Shown: piece after piece, positions 27,278-36,755 of the stretch
How positions within the stretch are numbered: position 1 is the first letter of the stretch
How the letters are laid out: each line of letters opens with the position of its first letter
Assembly (NCBI RefSeq): GCF_001904745.1
Contig: NZ_MRCD01000022.1
Location: 41,874 to 99,005, forward strand
From: Calothrix sp. HK-06
Lineage (GTDB): Bacteria > Cyanobacteriota > Cyanobacteriia > Cyanobacteriales > Nostocaceae
Reading direction: 5' to 3'
Length of the DNA: 57,132 bases
The notes under the pieces: model-generated
Told to the model about the DNA's origin: nothing
The model's input: the letters and a program-made list of their open reading frames with translations, nothing else
Databases searched by the model: none
Position numbers and translations under genes: made by a program

Positions 27278-27330
27278 TAAGGACTTCTGTCCTTACCTCA
27301 CCAACCAAAAAGAAATAAAGTACAAACAAT

Positions 27331-27361
27331 CTTGTGGGGCGGGTAAGGATGCCCGTCCCTT
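27331..27361. terminator. CTTGTGGGGCGGG hairpin between convergent genes
   Basis: A hairpin (GGGCGGGTAAGGATGCCCGTCCC) with a short T-run on the plus strand lies between the amidohydrolase and the receiver-kinase gene, which converge here. Likely terminator, from the same dispersed family as 4410-4473. Confidence 0.5.
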
Positions 27362-27377
27362 TTAAATAACATTAAAA

Positions 27378-28667
27378 TTAGTGTTGAACTGGAATTTTAA
27401 TAGTAAATTCTGTACCTTTACCAGGTATAGATTTACAATAAATATTTCCATTATGCTTTTCCACAACAATTTGATAGCTAATAGATAAACCTAATCCTAT
27501 TTCCTTACCAACAGATTTTGTTGTAAAAAATGGTTCAAATATTTTTGCTTGTACTTCTTCGCTCATTCCTAAACCATTATCAGCGAATTGAATTGCTATC
27601 CAATTCTCATCAATTACTGTAGTACAAATTTTTATTTGACTAGGTTCTTTAATAATTTCTTCTAGCGAACGCTGTTGGTTATAATAATTTAAGGCATCAA
27701 TTGCATTATTTAAAATATTCATAAATACTTGATTCATTTGCCCTAAGTAGCATTCTACTAATGGTAATTGACTATACTTTTTTATTACTTCGATGCTAGG
27801 ATATTCTAGTTTTGATTTTAAGCGATAGTTAAGAACACTTAATGTGCTATCGATTGCCTCATGAATATCAGACGGTTTCATAACTTTTTCATCTATACGA
27901 GAAAAAATCCTTGTAGATTTAATCATTTCATGAATACGTTTGGCGCCAATTTTCATAGAATTTATTAATTTTAGCAAATCATGTTGAAGGAAATCTATAT
28001 CAATAGCTTCTAATTCATCCTGAATACGAGGTGTTGGTATTGGATATTCCTCTTGATAAATACGTAGAAGATTTAGAATATTTTGAGTATACTCCGACGC
28101 ATGAGCTAAATTACCATATATAAAATTTACTGGGTTATTCATTTCATGAGCAATTCCAGAAATCATTTGTCCTACACTTGATAATTGTTCACTTTGTATT
28201 AGCTTAATTTGCATTTGCTCTAAATTTTTATAAGCAAGGCTTAGTTCGGCAAAGTTTTCTTCCAAAAGAGTGTTCTTTTGCTCTAAGTTTTCAGCTAGTT
28301 CATGCAATTTTAAATGCAATTTTACCCGTGATATTACTTCTTCGTGTTGAAAAGGTTTAGTAATATAGTCAACTGCGCCAATTTGAAATCCTTCTACTTT
28401 ATTTGCTGTATCAGAAAGTGCCGTCATAAAAATTATGGGAATGTTTTGAGTTTGAGAATTTGCTTTTAATTGACGACAAGTTTCATAACCGTCTATTTCT
28501 GGCATCATTATGTCTAACAAAATTAAATCTGGTAAAGCATATTTAACTCGTTCTAAAGCCACTTTTCCTGATTTAGCTACCCAAATTTCAAACCCTTCTT
28601 GGTCAAGGGCATCAGATAATACACTTAAATTAGCTGGATTGTCGTCAACGATTAGAATTGTGTTCAT
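27378..28667 (-). CDS. Receiver-histidine kinase protein
   Basis: A 429-residue signalling protein: an N-terminal receiver domain with phospho-acceptor Asp52 (LLDIMMPE) and FMTALSD, a coiled coil (about 120-160), the HisKA-type His174 in [12 protein letters not shown], and a C-terminal HATPase with NNAIDAL, ADNGLGM and GLGLSISY. This REC-first layout receives phosphate from an upstream kinase and passes it on or acts on its own histidine. It lies 20 bp after the hybrid kinase on the same strand. No DNA-binding domain is present, so output must involve another protein. Confidence 0.92.
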   Translation of the reverse strand: MNTILIVDDNPANLSVLSDALDQEGFEIWVAKSGKVALERVKYALPDLILLDIMMPEIDGYETCRQLKANSQTQNIPIIFMTALSDTANKVEGFQIGAVDYITKPFQHEEVISRVKLHLKLHELAENLEQKNTLLEENFAELSLAYKNLEQMQIKLIQSEQLSSVGQMISGIAHEMNNPVNFIYGNLAHASEYTQNILNLLRIYQEEYPIPTPRIQDELEAIDIDFLQHDLLKLINSMKIGAKRIHEMIKSTRIFSRIDEKVMKPSDIHEAIDSTLSVLNYRLKSKLEYPSIEVIKKYSQLPLVECYLGQMNQVFMNILNNAIDALNYYNQQRSLEEIIKEPSQIKICTTVIDENWIAIQFADNGLGMSEEVQAKIFEPFFTTKSVGKEIGLGLSISYQIVVEKHNGNIYCKSIPGKGTEFTIKIPVQH

Positions 28668-28687
28668 AATATTTTGAAATAACTAAT

Positions 28688-31288
28688 TTATTTACAAGTT
28701 TGAATAAGTTCTAAAATTGCTTTATCTTGAAATTCTTTTGCTAGTCGTTGTATTTTTTTAGCAAAGGGTATATACTTTTCGTCTTTTTGTTCTAGCAATG
28801 CTGCTTGTCTGATGATTCCTTTAAAGTTACCAAGCATGGCTAAGTTGTAGAGATTTTCTATTGCTGTCGCAGGTGGCACAATTATTTCTGTGTTATCTTG
28901 TTGTTGAGATACGATTATTTTTTCTTCATAAATCCACGTTAGGTTTAGATGTTTTTGCAATGTTTGAAATAAATCAATTGCTTGTATAGGTTTAGGAAGA
29001 AAATCATTCCCTCCTACTTCTAAACTACGGTGTCTGTCGGCTTCAAATACACTTGCTGATGACACTATAATTGGAATATTTTTGACATGTTGAAATTTTT
29101 TTGATTCGCGCAATCGTTTAATTAAGCCATAACCATCGAGTTTTGGCATCAATAAGTCAGTAATAATGATATCTGGCTGAGATTCCAAAACTTTGTTTAA
29201 ACCTTCTTCTCCATTAGTTGCTTCTATCATCTCAAAACCAATGGGACTAAGCAAATTAGCAATCACTGAGCGATTCTCCCATTTATCATCAACGATAAGT
29301 AGTTTAGGTTGGTAATCTTTAATACCAACGATTTGACCATTATCATCAATTTGTGAGGTTTTCACCCATTCCAATGCTTCTGGTAGGTTAACGTCAAACC
29401 AGAAAATGCTACCAACACCCAATTCACTTTGAACTTGAATGGTACTACCCATCAGTTCTATAATTTTTTGACTAATTGCTAACCCTAGACCTGTTCCTTC
29501 AGTTTGTCGGCGCCTTTCGGAAGCTTGCTCAAACGGTTTAAAAACGATTTGGAGATTTTCTTGGGCAATTCCAATACCTGTATCGCGAACTTCAAAACGA
29601 ATTTTTTCTTTAGATGCATAACTGACAGTGAATGTAACACTACCTACATCAGTAAATTTGATAGCGTTTGAGAGTAAATTAACTAGTACTTGTCGTAAAC
29701 GTTTTTCATCACTCTTAACACCAATAGGTAATTCTGAAGCTATTTGATATTGGAATTGAATTCCTTTAAGTTCCGCGCGGATGCGACACATTTCTGCAAC
29801 ACCTTGCAAAAATGCGGGAAAATGGAAATCAGTTGGCGTAATTACGACTTTTTGGGCTTCAATCTTTGATAAATCAAGAATGTCATTGATTAAAGTCAGC
29901 AAATGTGAGCCACACTTATAAATAACATCTATTTTGGAGCGTTCATCTTCATGCAAGTTTTTGGAGCGTTGAAGGATTTGAGCATACCCAAGAATTCCAT
30001 TGAGCGGAGTTCGCAATTCGTGACTCATGTTAGCTAGAAATTCACTTTTTGCGTAACTTGCCGCTTCTGCTGCTTCCTTAGCTTTGGCAAGTGCAACTTC
30101 AAATTGTTTACGTTCGGTAATATCTCTTGTAACTGCGATCAAACCTAAAACATTACCATGTGTATCACGCCAAGGCGCCTTTGTTGTTAGAAATATACCA
30201 TTATTTACACCATTAGTAACTTCCTCTTCGTAAGTTTCAGCAATACCTTTTGTCATAATCTGACGGTCTTTCGCCATCATAATAGACGCGACTTCAGGGG
30301 GTAATAATTCAGAATCATCTTTGCCAATAATGTCCTCTATTGGCTTCTTAAAAAAGTTTGCCATATTTAAATTAACAGCAATATGGCGCCCTTTAAGGTC
30401 TTTAACAACCATTAAACCGGGTGTGTTTTCTAAAATTGAGCGTAGTAAGAGATTATTTTCGCGCAAAGCATCTTCAGCTTGTTTAGGGTCGTGAATATCC
30501 GTACAGGTGCCAATCCATTCTCGAACACTACCATCTTCATTTAAAATAGGAACGGCTCGAGACAAAAAATAACGATAATTGTTGTCTTTTGCTTTTATAC
30601 GAAATTCTGTTTCATACAAACTTTTGGTTTTGACAGCTTCCATCCATGTCTGAACTGCCTGTTCACGGTCATCTGGATGTACCCCAGTAAACCAACCAGT
30701 TTCCTTATTTTGCACGTTAGCAGTTTCTAAATAATCTCTAGAGACTAACGAAAGGTCATCTAAAACATTTCCTCGTGCATCTGCTGTCCAGACAAATTGA
30801 GAAGTTGCGGTAATTAATGATAGATAGCGTTCTTCGCTTTGTTTCAGTGCTAACTCTATGCGCTTACGTTCGCTAATATCAATAATAATGCCACCAACTC
30901 CTAGAACAGTGCCATTAGCCACTAAAGGATAATAAGATACTGACCAATAACTTAAAATACCAGGTTCTTGAGGTGTTTCTCCAGAAATTTCATAATCATA
31001 TACTGGCTGTGCTGTATCAAGGATATTTTTAAATAATGGTTCTAACGAAGCCAGTTGTGGTATTACTTCAAATATAAGCTTTCCAAGATGGTCAGCAACA
31101 TCTAAACCATTGATTTCTGCTAATGCCTGATTTACATAAACATATCTTAGCTGGCAGTCTAAAATCATTAGTCCAGCATTTGCACCTCTAAAAAAGGCAT
31201 TAAAACGAGCGACATCAAGTGATAATGATTCTAAGTCTTTTACTTGTGTGCTGCTACAAGTGTTTACAGATGGGAGTTGCTGACTCAT
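28688..31288 (-). CDS. PAS-PAS-PAS hybrid histidine kinase with receiver domain
   Basis: An 866-residue cytosolic sensor kinase. Three PAS/PAC units (about 25-145, 150-275 and 285-400), each ending in ITERK- or ISERK-like PAC tails, precede HisKA (His423 in NMSHELRTPLNG), the HATPase (NLLSNAIKF, DTGIGI, GTGLGL) and a receiver with Asp711 (IITDLLMPKLDG). No membrane helices are seen. PAS domains could bind a ligand or cofactor; the specificity is unknown. It lies downstream of mysC on the same strand (158-bp gap containing a hairpin), so it might share the mys transcript (inference). Confidence 0.92.
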   Translation of the reverse strand: MSQQLPSVNTCSSTQVKDLESLSLDVARFNAFFRGANAGLMILDCQLRYVYVNQALAEINGLDVADHLGKLIFEVIPQLASLEPLFKNILDTAQPVYDYEISGETPQEPGILSYWSVSYYPLVANGTVLGVGGIIIDISERKRIELALKQSEERYLSLITATSQFVWTADARGNVLDDLSLVSRDYLETANVQNKETGWFTGVHPDDREQAVQTWMEAVKTKSLYETEFRIKAKDNNYRYFLSRAVPILNEDGSVREWIGTCTDIHDPKQAEDALRENNLLLRSILENTPGLMVVKDLKGRHIAVNLNMANFFKKPIEDIIGKDDSELLPPEVASIMMAKDRQIMTKGIAETYEEEVTNGVNNGIFLTTKAPWRDTHGNVLGLIAVTRDITERKQFEVALAKAKEAAEAASYAKSEFLANMSHELRTPLNGILGYAQILQRSKNLHEDERSKIDVIYKCGSHLLTLINDILDLSKIEAQKVVITPTDFHFPAFLQGVAEMCRIRAELKGIQFQYQIASELPIGVKSDEKRLRQVLVNLLSNAIKFTDVGSVTFTVSYASKEKIRFEVRDTGIGIAQENLQIVFKPFEQASERRRQTEGTGLGLAISQKIIELMGSTIQVQSELGVGSIFWFDVNLPEALEWVKTSQIDDNGQIVGIKDYQPKLLIVDDKWENRSVIANLLSPIGFEMIEATNGEEGLNKVLESQPDIIITDLLMPKLDGYGLIKRLRESKKFQHVKNIPIIVSSASVFEADRHRSLEVGGNDFLPKPIQAIDLFQTLQKHLNLTWIYEEKIIVSQQQDNTEIIVPPATAIENLYNLAMLGNFKGIIRQAALLEQKDEKYIPFAKKIQRLAKEFQDKAILELIQTCK

Positions 31289-31336
31289 GTCATTCCTGAA
31301 TTCTAGCTTTTTAGGGTTGCTACATAATTTAATGCC

Positions 31337-31362
31337 CCATATACAGATAGACTGTATATAGG
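31337..31362. promoter_or_regulatory. Palindrome between mysC and the hybrid kinase
   Basis: TATACAG / CTGTATA arms (7-base perfect stem, 5-base loop, extended by CC/GG) sit between the mysC stop and the kinase start on the minus strand. This could be an operator, an attenuator or a weak terminator. It is not part of the dispersed repeat families seen elsewhere in the window. Confidence 0.35.
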
Positions 31363-31446
31363 GATATATCTATAGTTCCCTGTCAGCTTCAACTAATAAC
31401 ACAAGTCACATATTTTTATTCCTTGGCTAGATACGTGTCTTGAAAA

Positions 31447-32820
31447 CTAATCTCCACCGAGTTCAACCAACTTACCGATATTGAAATCAATCCTTACCCA
31501 TCCTCGATTTTTCTGCAAATTTTGGATTAACAGCAAGAAAATTTGCCAGTGAGGATTCATCAAAAACGGTAACGGGTCTTGCCAGGAAAAAATAGCATCT
31601 TTACCATGCGTGATAATTTTGAACCTATAGACAAAATCTGACCAAGAACGAGTAGTAATTAAGCGCCATACTTCATGATATGTCCAGTAAGTTGGTTTAC
31701 TCGTAGATTTTGGTTGAATAGGTTCCGCTAAATTACTTCCTGTACCTAGATATGCATCTGCTACACCTGGATGGTTATAAAACATTGTGATAGCGCTGTG
31801 AGTACGAGGATTACATTCGATAGCATATATATTCCCGTCTTCTGCTTCAATAAAGTCAAAAGAAACCTGTCCAGTAATACCTAACTCTTTAACAAAACGA
31901 CTTACCCATTCAAAAATCTTAGGGTTATCAACATTTTCATAGTTGACTTGAAACGCACTAGACTCACAGCAGCAATGCAATGTAATTACCCCATTACGAA
32001 CGGTACTGTGGGTGCAATATTCTTTACCTGGAATAAATTCTTGCATAATCCAGGGTTTTTCTGGACTAATGGGCAAACTTCTCACAAATGCTGCGGTCGC
32101 TTCGGGAGTATCGCAGGGGAGTTTAGTTAAATCTAACCTACGTACTGAGTCGTAAGGAATACTTTTAAGAATGTACTTACGCTTTTCTTGGGAGAAATCA
32201 AAGTTTATAACTTGTTCGGGTTCAGTAATTTTAAAAGACTTAGGAACTGATAGACCAAAACTTTGTGCAGTTTGTGCAAATGCGTACTTATCATCAAGCA
32301 TTTGCGTCATTTCTGCATCGCAATGTATGACTTCACATTGTGGCAGTGCTTTCTTCGCGAGAGAATCATAGTAACTCGCAACAGGACTACACACAGGTAC
32401 ATAAACATCGATATTTTCTTTTTCTACGATGTTTACTAATGACTGAATATAACCTTCTGGGTCTTTTTCAGGCGCCTCAACTGTGTAAAATTTATTTACA
32501 GCAAATGAAAAGCGGTGTCCAGTTAACCAATATTTATGCGCTTCTAATAAGATAACCCGATGCCCTTGTTCATGGAACGAGCGCGCAAGTTGTAATGCTT
32601 TGGTCATTTTACCACCGCTAATCAAAATATTTTTAGGTTCTTCAGTGGTAACATTTTGAGGACGCAAACTTTTTAAAAGTAGTGCTACCAAAACAAGCGA
32701 CGCATTTAATGGTAATGCAAGCAATAGAAGTGTCAGGGTGCCTAAAGTTTTTAGCGAAGAAGCACTAATACCAGGAGCATGTGTTTTTGCAGGTGAGGAA
32801 AGCGAAATTGACTGTGCCAT
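31447..32820 (-). CDS. mysC: Mycosporine-glycine synthase, ATP-grasp ligase MysC
   Basis: About 457 residues. An N-terminal hydrophobic segment (LTLLLLALPLNASLVLVALL) comes before the ATP-grasp ligase, with ILISGGKMTKALQLARSFHE, SVPKSFKITEPEQ, IMQEFIPGKEYCTH, VSFDFIEAEDG and ECNPRTHSAI. The C-terminus WVRIDFNIGKLVELGGD closely recalls Anabaena variabilis Ava_3856. MysC joins glycine to 4-deoxygadusol, giving mycosporine-glycine, using ATP. ATG 32820 (MAQSISLSS) is chosen over an in-frame TTG at 32832 that overlaps the mysB stop; it leaves an 8-base gap, so the two genes are coupled. Confidence 0.93.
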   Translation of the reverse strand: MAQSISLSSPAKTHAPGISASSLKTLGTLTLLLLALPLNASLVLVALLLKSLRPQNVTTEEPKNILISGGKMTKALQLARSFHEQGHRVILLEAHKYWLTGHRFSFAVNKFYTVEAPEKDPEGYIQSLVNIVEKENIDVYVPVCSPVASYYDSLAKKALPQCEVIHCDAEMTQMLDDKYAFAQTAQSFGLSVPKSFKITEPEQVINFDFSQEKRKYILKSIPYDSVRRLDLTKLPCDTPEATAAFVRSLPISPEKPWIMQEFIPGKEYCTHSTVRNGVITLHCCCESSAFQVNYENVDNPKIFEWVSRFVKELGITGQVSFDFIEAEDGNIYAIECNPRTHSAITMFYNHPGVADAYLGTGSNLAEPIQPKSTSKPTYWTYHEVWRLITTRSWSDFVYRFKIITHGKDAIFSWQDPLPFLMNPHWQIFLLLIQNLQKNRGWVRIDFNIGKLVELGGD

Positions 32821-32828
32821 GTATATAA

Positions 32829-33659
32829 TCAAATTCTTCTAATCAAAGTAACGCCATCACGCAAAGGTAATATTACTTGCTCTACACGGGAATCATTTGC
32901 GACCACTTGATTAAATTCAGTAATTGCTTTACCGTTAACACTACGTTGTTCGTTAGGTAGATATACTTGTCCTTGCATTAATGTGTTATCAACACATATC
33001 AAACCACCAGGCGCCAGTAAGCTGCTGTCTAATATGGTGTGGAAGTATTCAATATACTCTTTTTTATCAGCGTCGATAAAAATTAAATCAAACGACTCAC
33101 CGTTTTGAGCTAACTTACGTAGTATTTCAAGAGCAGGCGCCACTTCTACACTAATTTTATTACCATGAGGCGAATTTTGAAAGCAATCTTCAGCGAAGCT
33201 AGCAACATAAGAATCAACTTCACACGCTATAAGCTTACCATCATCGGGTAATGCTTCTGCCATTGCCAATGCCGAATAACCAGTAAACATCCCCACTTCA
33301 AGAACACGTTTGGCTTTAGTCAAATAAACAAACATCTTCAGCGTTTGTCCTTCAACATGTCCAGATAACATCTCTTGTTCGAGTTGACGAACAGTTTCAC
33401 CATCCGAAAACCGCTTAGACCAATCTTCAGTACTTGTCTTCTGTGCAAGTGCCGTCAAAGCTTCAGATTCATTTGTTGTATATTCACCAATATAAGGTTC
33501 TAAACCTGCCGCTAAATTATATATCTGCTGTAATGAAGTCAATACCTCTGAAGAAGTATTTGATGTTTGCGCGAGTTGTAATGTACTTTGCAGCAATTCC
33601 ACCAAAATACCATGAGGTGTAACAGCTCTGGGTTGATTAATTTGAGTAGCAGTAGTCAT
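32829..33659 (-). CDS. mysB: 4-Deoxygadusol-forming O-methyltransferase MysB
   Basis: A 276-residue class I SAM methyltransferase of the CCoAOMT-like O-MT3 fold: VLEVGMFTGYSALAMAEALP (SAM loop), FDLIFIDADKKEY (metal-binding Asp) and GLICVDNTLMQG. In cyanobacterial mys clusters MysB methylates the MysA product to give 4-deoxygadusol. ATG 33659 matches the family start; a longer in-frame form would run into a dispersed repeat and is unlikely. It lies 181 bp after mysA, a gap filled by a tandem repeat, and 8 bp before mysC. Confidence 0.93.
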   Translation of the reverse strand: MTTATQINQPRAVTPHGILVELLQSTLQLAQTSNTSSEVLTSLQQIYNLAAGLEPYIGEYTTNESEALTALAQKTSTEDWSKRFSDGETVRQLEQEMLSGHVEGQTLKMFVYLTKAKRVLEVGMFTGYSALAMAEALPDDGKLIACEVDSYVASFAEDCFQNSPHGNKISVEVAPALEILRKLAQNGESFDLIFIDADKKEYIEYFHTILDSSLLAPGGLICVDNTLMQGQVYLPNEQRSVNGKAITEFNQVVANDSRVEQVILPLRDGVTLIRRI

Positions 33660-33691
33660 GTAATTTTCAATTTGATATTTCAAATGTGGGA

Positions 33692-33820
33692 TACCGTAGG
33701 GGCGGGTTAACCAATATCCTAGAACCATGTTCACAATGCCGTAAACCCGTCCCATACAGATATCGTATACCCATATTCACAATGTCGTAAACCCGCCCCA
33801 TACAGATATCGTATAATACA
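33692..33820. repeat. Tandem repeat in the mysA-mysB spacer
   Basis: Two 40-base units at 33730-33769 and 33776-33815 (TTCACAATGCCGTAAACCCG then CATACAGATATCGTATA) differ at two positions and are spaced 46 bases apart. A left flank carries GTAGGGGCGGGTTAACC, also found at the end of the hydroquinone reductase gene. The repeats lie wholly in the transcribed spacer between mysA and mysB and could tune their relative expression. Confidence 0.75.
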
Positions 33821-33840
33821 GGGCGCCGAACCAATATTTA

Positions 33841-35070
33841 TTACACACCAACCATTTCTACTTCCTCTGTACCAATATACGCATCAACACCAGCACCAGA
33901 ACGTGGCAACTTTGCACAAATATCTCTATGTGCAGCAACAGCTTCGTCAAGCTCCTCACGAGTTAAATCATTGACAAAAAAGCAAGTTCCAATTGGTTTT
34001 GGCATTGCTGCACGTAATTTCCCATCACGAGTCTCAGTAATTGACTCAGTAGCGTGCCAAAGTAAATCACCTTCTAGTAGTGGATGGTCAAGTGACAGAC
34101 CAATGCGAGACATTAAATCGAGAATACGGTCACGTTCTTCCACAGAAATATATCCACGTCGAGATGCAATTGTTGCTGATAATGCCATATCAATATTTAC
34201 CGCATGACCATGATATAAAGGAACGCGCGGTGCCAATTCCAGTGTAGGACTCCAAGTATGACCATAGGCAATTACTCGGTCAAGGTCAATTTCATGCAAA
34301 TTAGGGGTTTCTAACTCCAGCATTGTTTTAATCGCTTCGTAATTCACCCGATGAGCGATTTCTTGCAAATGGTCTGAACCATTTACATAACCAAAGTGAG
34401 TTTGTAGTAAATCATGACCGTACTCATACAGCAGTTCAAAAACTTCAGAATTTGAGACTACCGCAATCTTAACTAGCTCTGCCATTCCATTACGAACTTG
34501 TGCAATAGGCAGAGTTTTTAAAAACGAAAAGTCAAGAATTACCTTCTGTGGTGCATGATAGGCGCCTAAACGGTTCTTCAACTTCTTGTGATTTACCGCA
34601 ACTTTAATTGCCACACCTGCATCAATTAAACCAATAAGCGTTGTCGGAATACGGATATAGTTAGTTTTGCGACGATATGCAGAACAAGCAAAACCAACAA
34701 CATCAGTAACTAGTCCACCACCAACCACCAAAACAGGTTCCTTACGAATCAAACCAAAATCAGCAAACGCATCTACAACCGATTCAAACGTCGCTAGCGT
34801 CTTTGCAGGTTCGGTAATAGTAACAGAATGTACCGTCAAATTAATGTCATAGTAACGGAAGTAAGCGCGAATTTGCTCTCCATACAAACGGTTAACGTTC
34901 GCATCAACCACTGCCAAACAGCGTCCAAACGGTTGGTAGCTGTCTGCAACTTCAGTATTTTTAATATCAAACGCACCGTTGACATACTCTAGACTGAAGT
35001 CTATTTTTTCATACCCAGTAACGTGAAACGCTTTTTCAGTCACTGTAAAAGATGCGTGAGGTATACCCAT
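33841..35070 (-). CDS. mysA: Desmethyl-4-deoxygadusol synthase MysA
   Basis: A 409-residue sugar-phosphate cyclase of the dehydroquinate-synthase superfamily: [34 protein letters not shown] (NAD site), [31 protein letters not shown] and [13 protein letters not shown] (zinc ligands). It resembles Anabaena variabilis Ava_3858 throughout. It cyclises sedoheptulose 7-phosphate to desmethyl-4-deoxygadusol, the first committed step of mycosporine-like amino acid synthesis. A ribosome binding site (AAGGACGAG) precedes the ATG. First gene of the mysA-mysB-mysC unit. Confidence 0.95.
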   Translation of the reverse strand: MGIPHASFTVTEKAFHVTGYEKIDFSLEYVNGAFDIKNTEVADSYQPFGRCLAVVDANVNRLYGEQIRAYFRYYDINLTVHSVTITEPAKTLATFESVVDAFADFGLIRKEPVLVVGGGLVTDVVGFACSAYRRKTNYIRIPTTLIGLIDAGVAIKVAVNHKKLKNRLGAYHAPQKVILDFSFLKTLPIAQVRNGMAELVKIAVVSNSEVFELLYEYGHDLLQTHFGYVNGSDHLQEIAHRVNYEAIKTMLELETPNLHEIDLDRVIAYGHTWSPTLELAPRVPLYHGHAVNIDMALSATIASRRGYISVEERDRILDLMSRIGLSLDHPLLEGDLLWHATESITETRDGKLRAAMPKPIGTCFFVNDLTREELDEAVAAHRDICAKLPRSGAGVDAYIGTEEVEMVGV

Positions 35071-35199
35071 ATCTCTCGTCCTTGATTTAATAATTCACAA
35101 TTGAACAAAATTAAAAATACTTTGCTTTAACGTCAGTTACCCGACAACCATTAAAACTCAATAGAACAGACTGTGTACTAAAATTATCCCAAATCAAAC

Positions 35200-35265
35200 A
35201 GAAACCGAGTTTCTGCGCCAAATCGTCATTTTCATCACAGATTTCAACGAAGAAACCCGGTTTCT
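35200..35265. repeat. GAAACCGGGTTTC hairpin repeat, copy E
   Basis: The arms AGAAACCGAGTTTCTG and AAGAAACCCGGTTTCT enclose about 35 bases including CAAATCGTCATTTT. It is placed about 130 bp upstream of mysA, so this copy is not a gene terminator. Confidence 0.75.
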
Positions 35266-35710
35266 AATGCCCTAAATTTGGAAATTCGGTAGTAAAAATA
35301 TTAATGTTTTGCTTCTGTTCCTAATAATACTAAGTATGTTTACTGTGCAACCTCTAACGTAATCACTAGTAATATCTGTACTGTGGAAAATAGTTTATTT
35401 TTATCTCCTAATTTCCACTTGAGATTACAGCCCTGATTAATATTCAGTTCGCTGCCTTTAAGCATTCACTTTCGACCTCATTTAGCTAGAAACAGAGAAA
35501 ATTTGCAGCAAATACTTCCGCATTGACCGTACTTACATGAGTAATATCAACCAAATTGGATGTGAAGTTATTTTTCGCTACTAACCACAAAATTCAGATT
35601 AACTCTATTAGGTGACATATTTACCAATCTGAATATTAGTATTAATTATCAGAAGCGGTAAATTAATAATTATTAAATATATATCTAATATTGCAAAAGT
35701 ATGATATGGC

Positions 35711-35735
35711 GTAAGGTGGGCATTGCCCACCCTAC
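35711..35735. terminator. GTGGGCA/TGCCCAC hairpin after the pentapeptide gene
   Basis: A hairpin of GTAAGGTGGGCA and TGCCCACCCTAC lies 12 bp after the pentapeptide protein stop (minus strand). A related hairpin is at 9609-9634. Likely transcript end. Confidence 0.5.
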
Positions 35736-35746
35736 CGTCAACATAA

Positions 35747-36355
35747 TTATTCGCGTCTTTCTGTAGTTTCCTCGGTTACTTGCTCGGTTGAACAAACGCT
35801 ACCACGCGCGCCCCTTTCAATATTGAATTTTTCGCAATCACGTTTTTGAGGACGTTGTAATGACCAGCCATAAGACTTATCACCAGTAACTAGACCGTTA
35901 GACAACGTTGTTAAACGAAAGTTAGCGCCTCGCATGTTTACCATCATGCTAGTTGATCCTTTGAGGTTTGCACCCTCCAAGTTGGCGCCCATCATGCTAG
36001 TAAACCTCATATTGGCATTTTCTAAGGATGCTGACTTTAATAAGGCACCAGTGAAAGAAGTAGCAGTAAGATTTGTATTACTTAATATAGCGCCTTCTAG
36101 ATTTGCACCAGTTAAGTCGGCACCAGTTAAGTTTGAGCCGCTAAAATTGGCGCCTTTAAGGTTGGCATCGCGTAAAATCACCCTAGTTAGATTAGCGGAG
36201 CTTAAGTCGGCACCGCTTAAATCACAGCGAGAACAGACACCAGTAGCCTTAAACTGCTCTAAATCTTGTTGGTTGACTGCTTTGGCTTGTTGAGTTAATC
36301 CCAAACAAGCTAGTAGCGCTAAAGTAGCAAAAATTGTATGTTGTTTATGTAGCAT
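35747..36355 (-). CDS. Exported pentapeptide-repeat protein
   Basis: A 202-residue protein with an N-terminal signal peptide (ATLALLACLGLTQQAKA), a CSRCDLSGADL start to the repeat, about 17 tandem A(D/N)LXX-type pentapeptides (DLSSANL, DLTGANL, NLEGANL) forming a right-handed beta helix, and a C-terminal tail with two cysteines. The CxxC before the repeat is common in cyanobacterial members. The role is unknown; the location is probably periplasm or thylakoid lumen. Confidence 0.85.
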   Translation of the reverse strand: MLHKQHTIFATLALLACLGLTQQAKAVNQQDLEQFKATGVCSRCDLSGADLSSANLTRVILRDANLKGANFSGSNLTGADLTGANLEGAILSNTNLTATSFTGALLKSASLENANMRFTSMMGANLEGANLKGSTSMMVNMRGANFRLTTLSNGLVTGDKSYGWSLQRPQKRDCEKFNIERGARGSVCSTEQVTEETTERRE

Positions 36356-36755
36356 ATTTTTAGAATTTTACCAATCGTGCGTATAGCCATACTTAACATA
36401 TACGACTTTTTTCGCAAACAATAGGAATAAAGAAAAGGTAAAGAAATAGTAAAATAACTATAAACTATACACTTACATAGCTTGTGTTGGTACGATAAGT
36501 GTAATCTAACAAACAAAAACCTCAGTAACGCTTATACATATTACAGATGAGGCGCATGTAAACATGAAGAAATTGTAAAAACTCTGTAAAAATACTATAA
36601 ATTCGCGTGTTTGAACTACCGAATATTGCACGTAGAGATTAGAATAGACATAACTGCGAATTATACAGAAACTATATAGTCTAAGCTTTATGTAATCCCT
36701 CGGTCAGTTAATGACTGGGGGATAAATATTTTATGATATTCATATTATCTTTTTA
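36356..36755. other. Intergenic, hairpin at 36697-36721
   Basis: About 400 bp of AT-rich sequence. A hairpin (CCCTCGGTCA / TGACTGGGGG with wobble pairs, 36697-36721) lies about 35 bp downstream of the Ser/Thr kinase stop and may end its transcript. Otherwise nothing is recognisable; the promoter of the pentapeptide gene should be near 36400. Confidence 0.5.

Larger units (their letters stand above)
35071..35746. other. Upstream region of mysA; hairpin repeats
   Basis: About 680 bp without a credible gene between mysA and the pentapeptide gene. The 130 bp next to mysA are AT-rich and should hold its promoter, but no clear -35/-10 pair or operator stands out. A copy of the GAAACCGGGTTTC repeat lies at 35200-35265 and a GTAAGGTGGGCA hairpin at 35711-35735 follows the pentapeptide gene. 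Confidence 0.6.
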
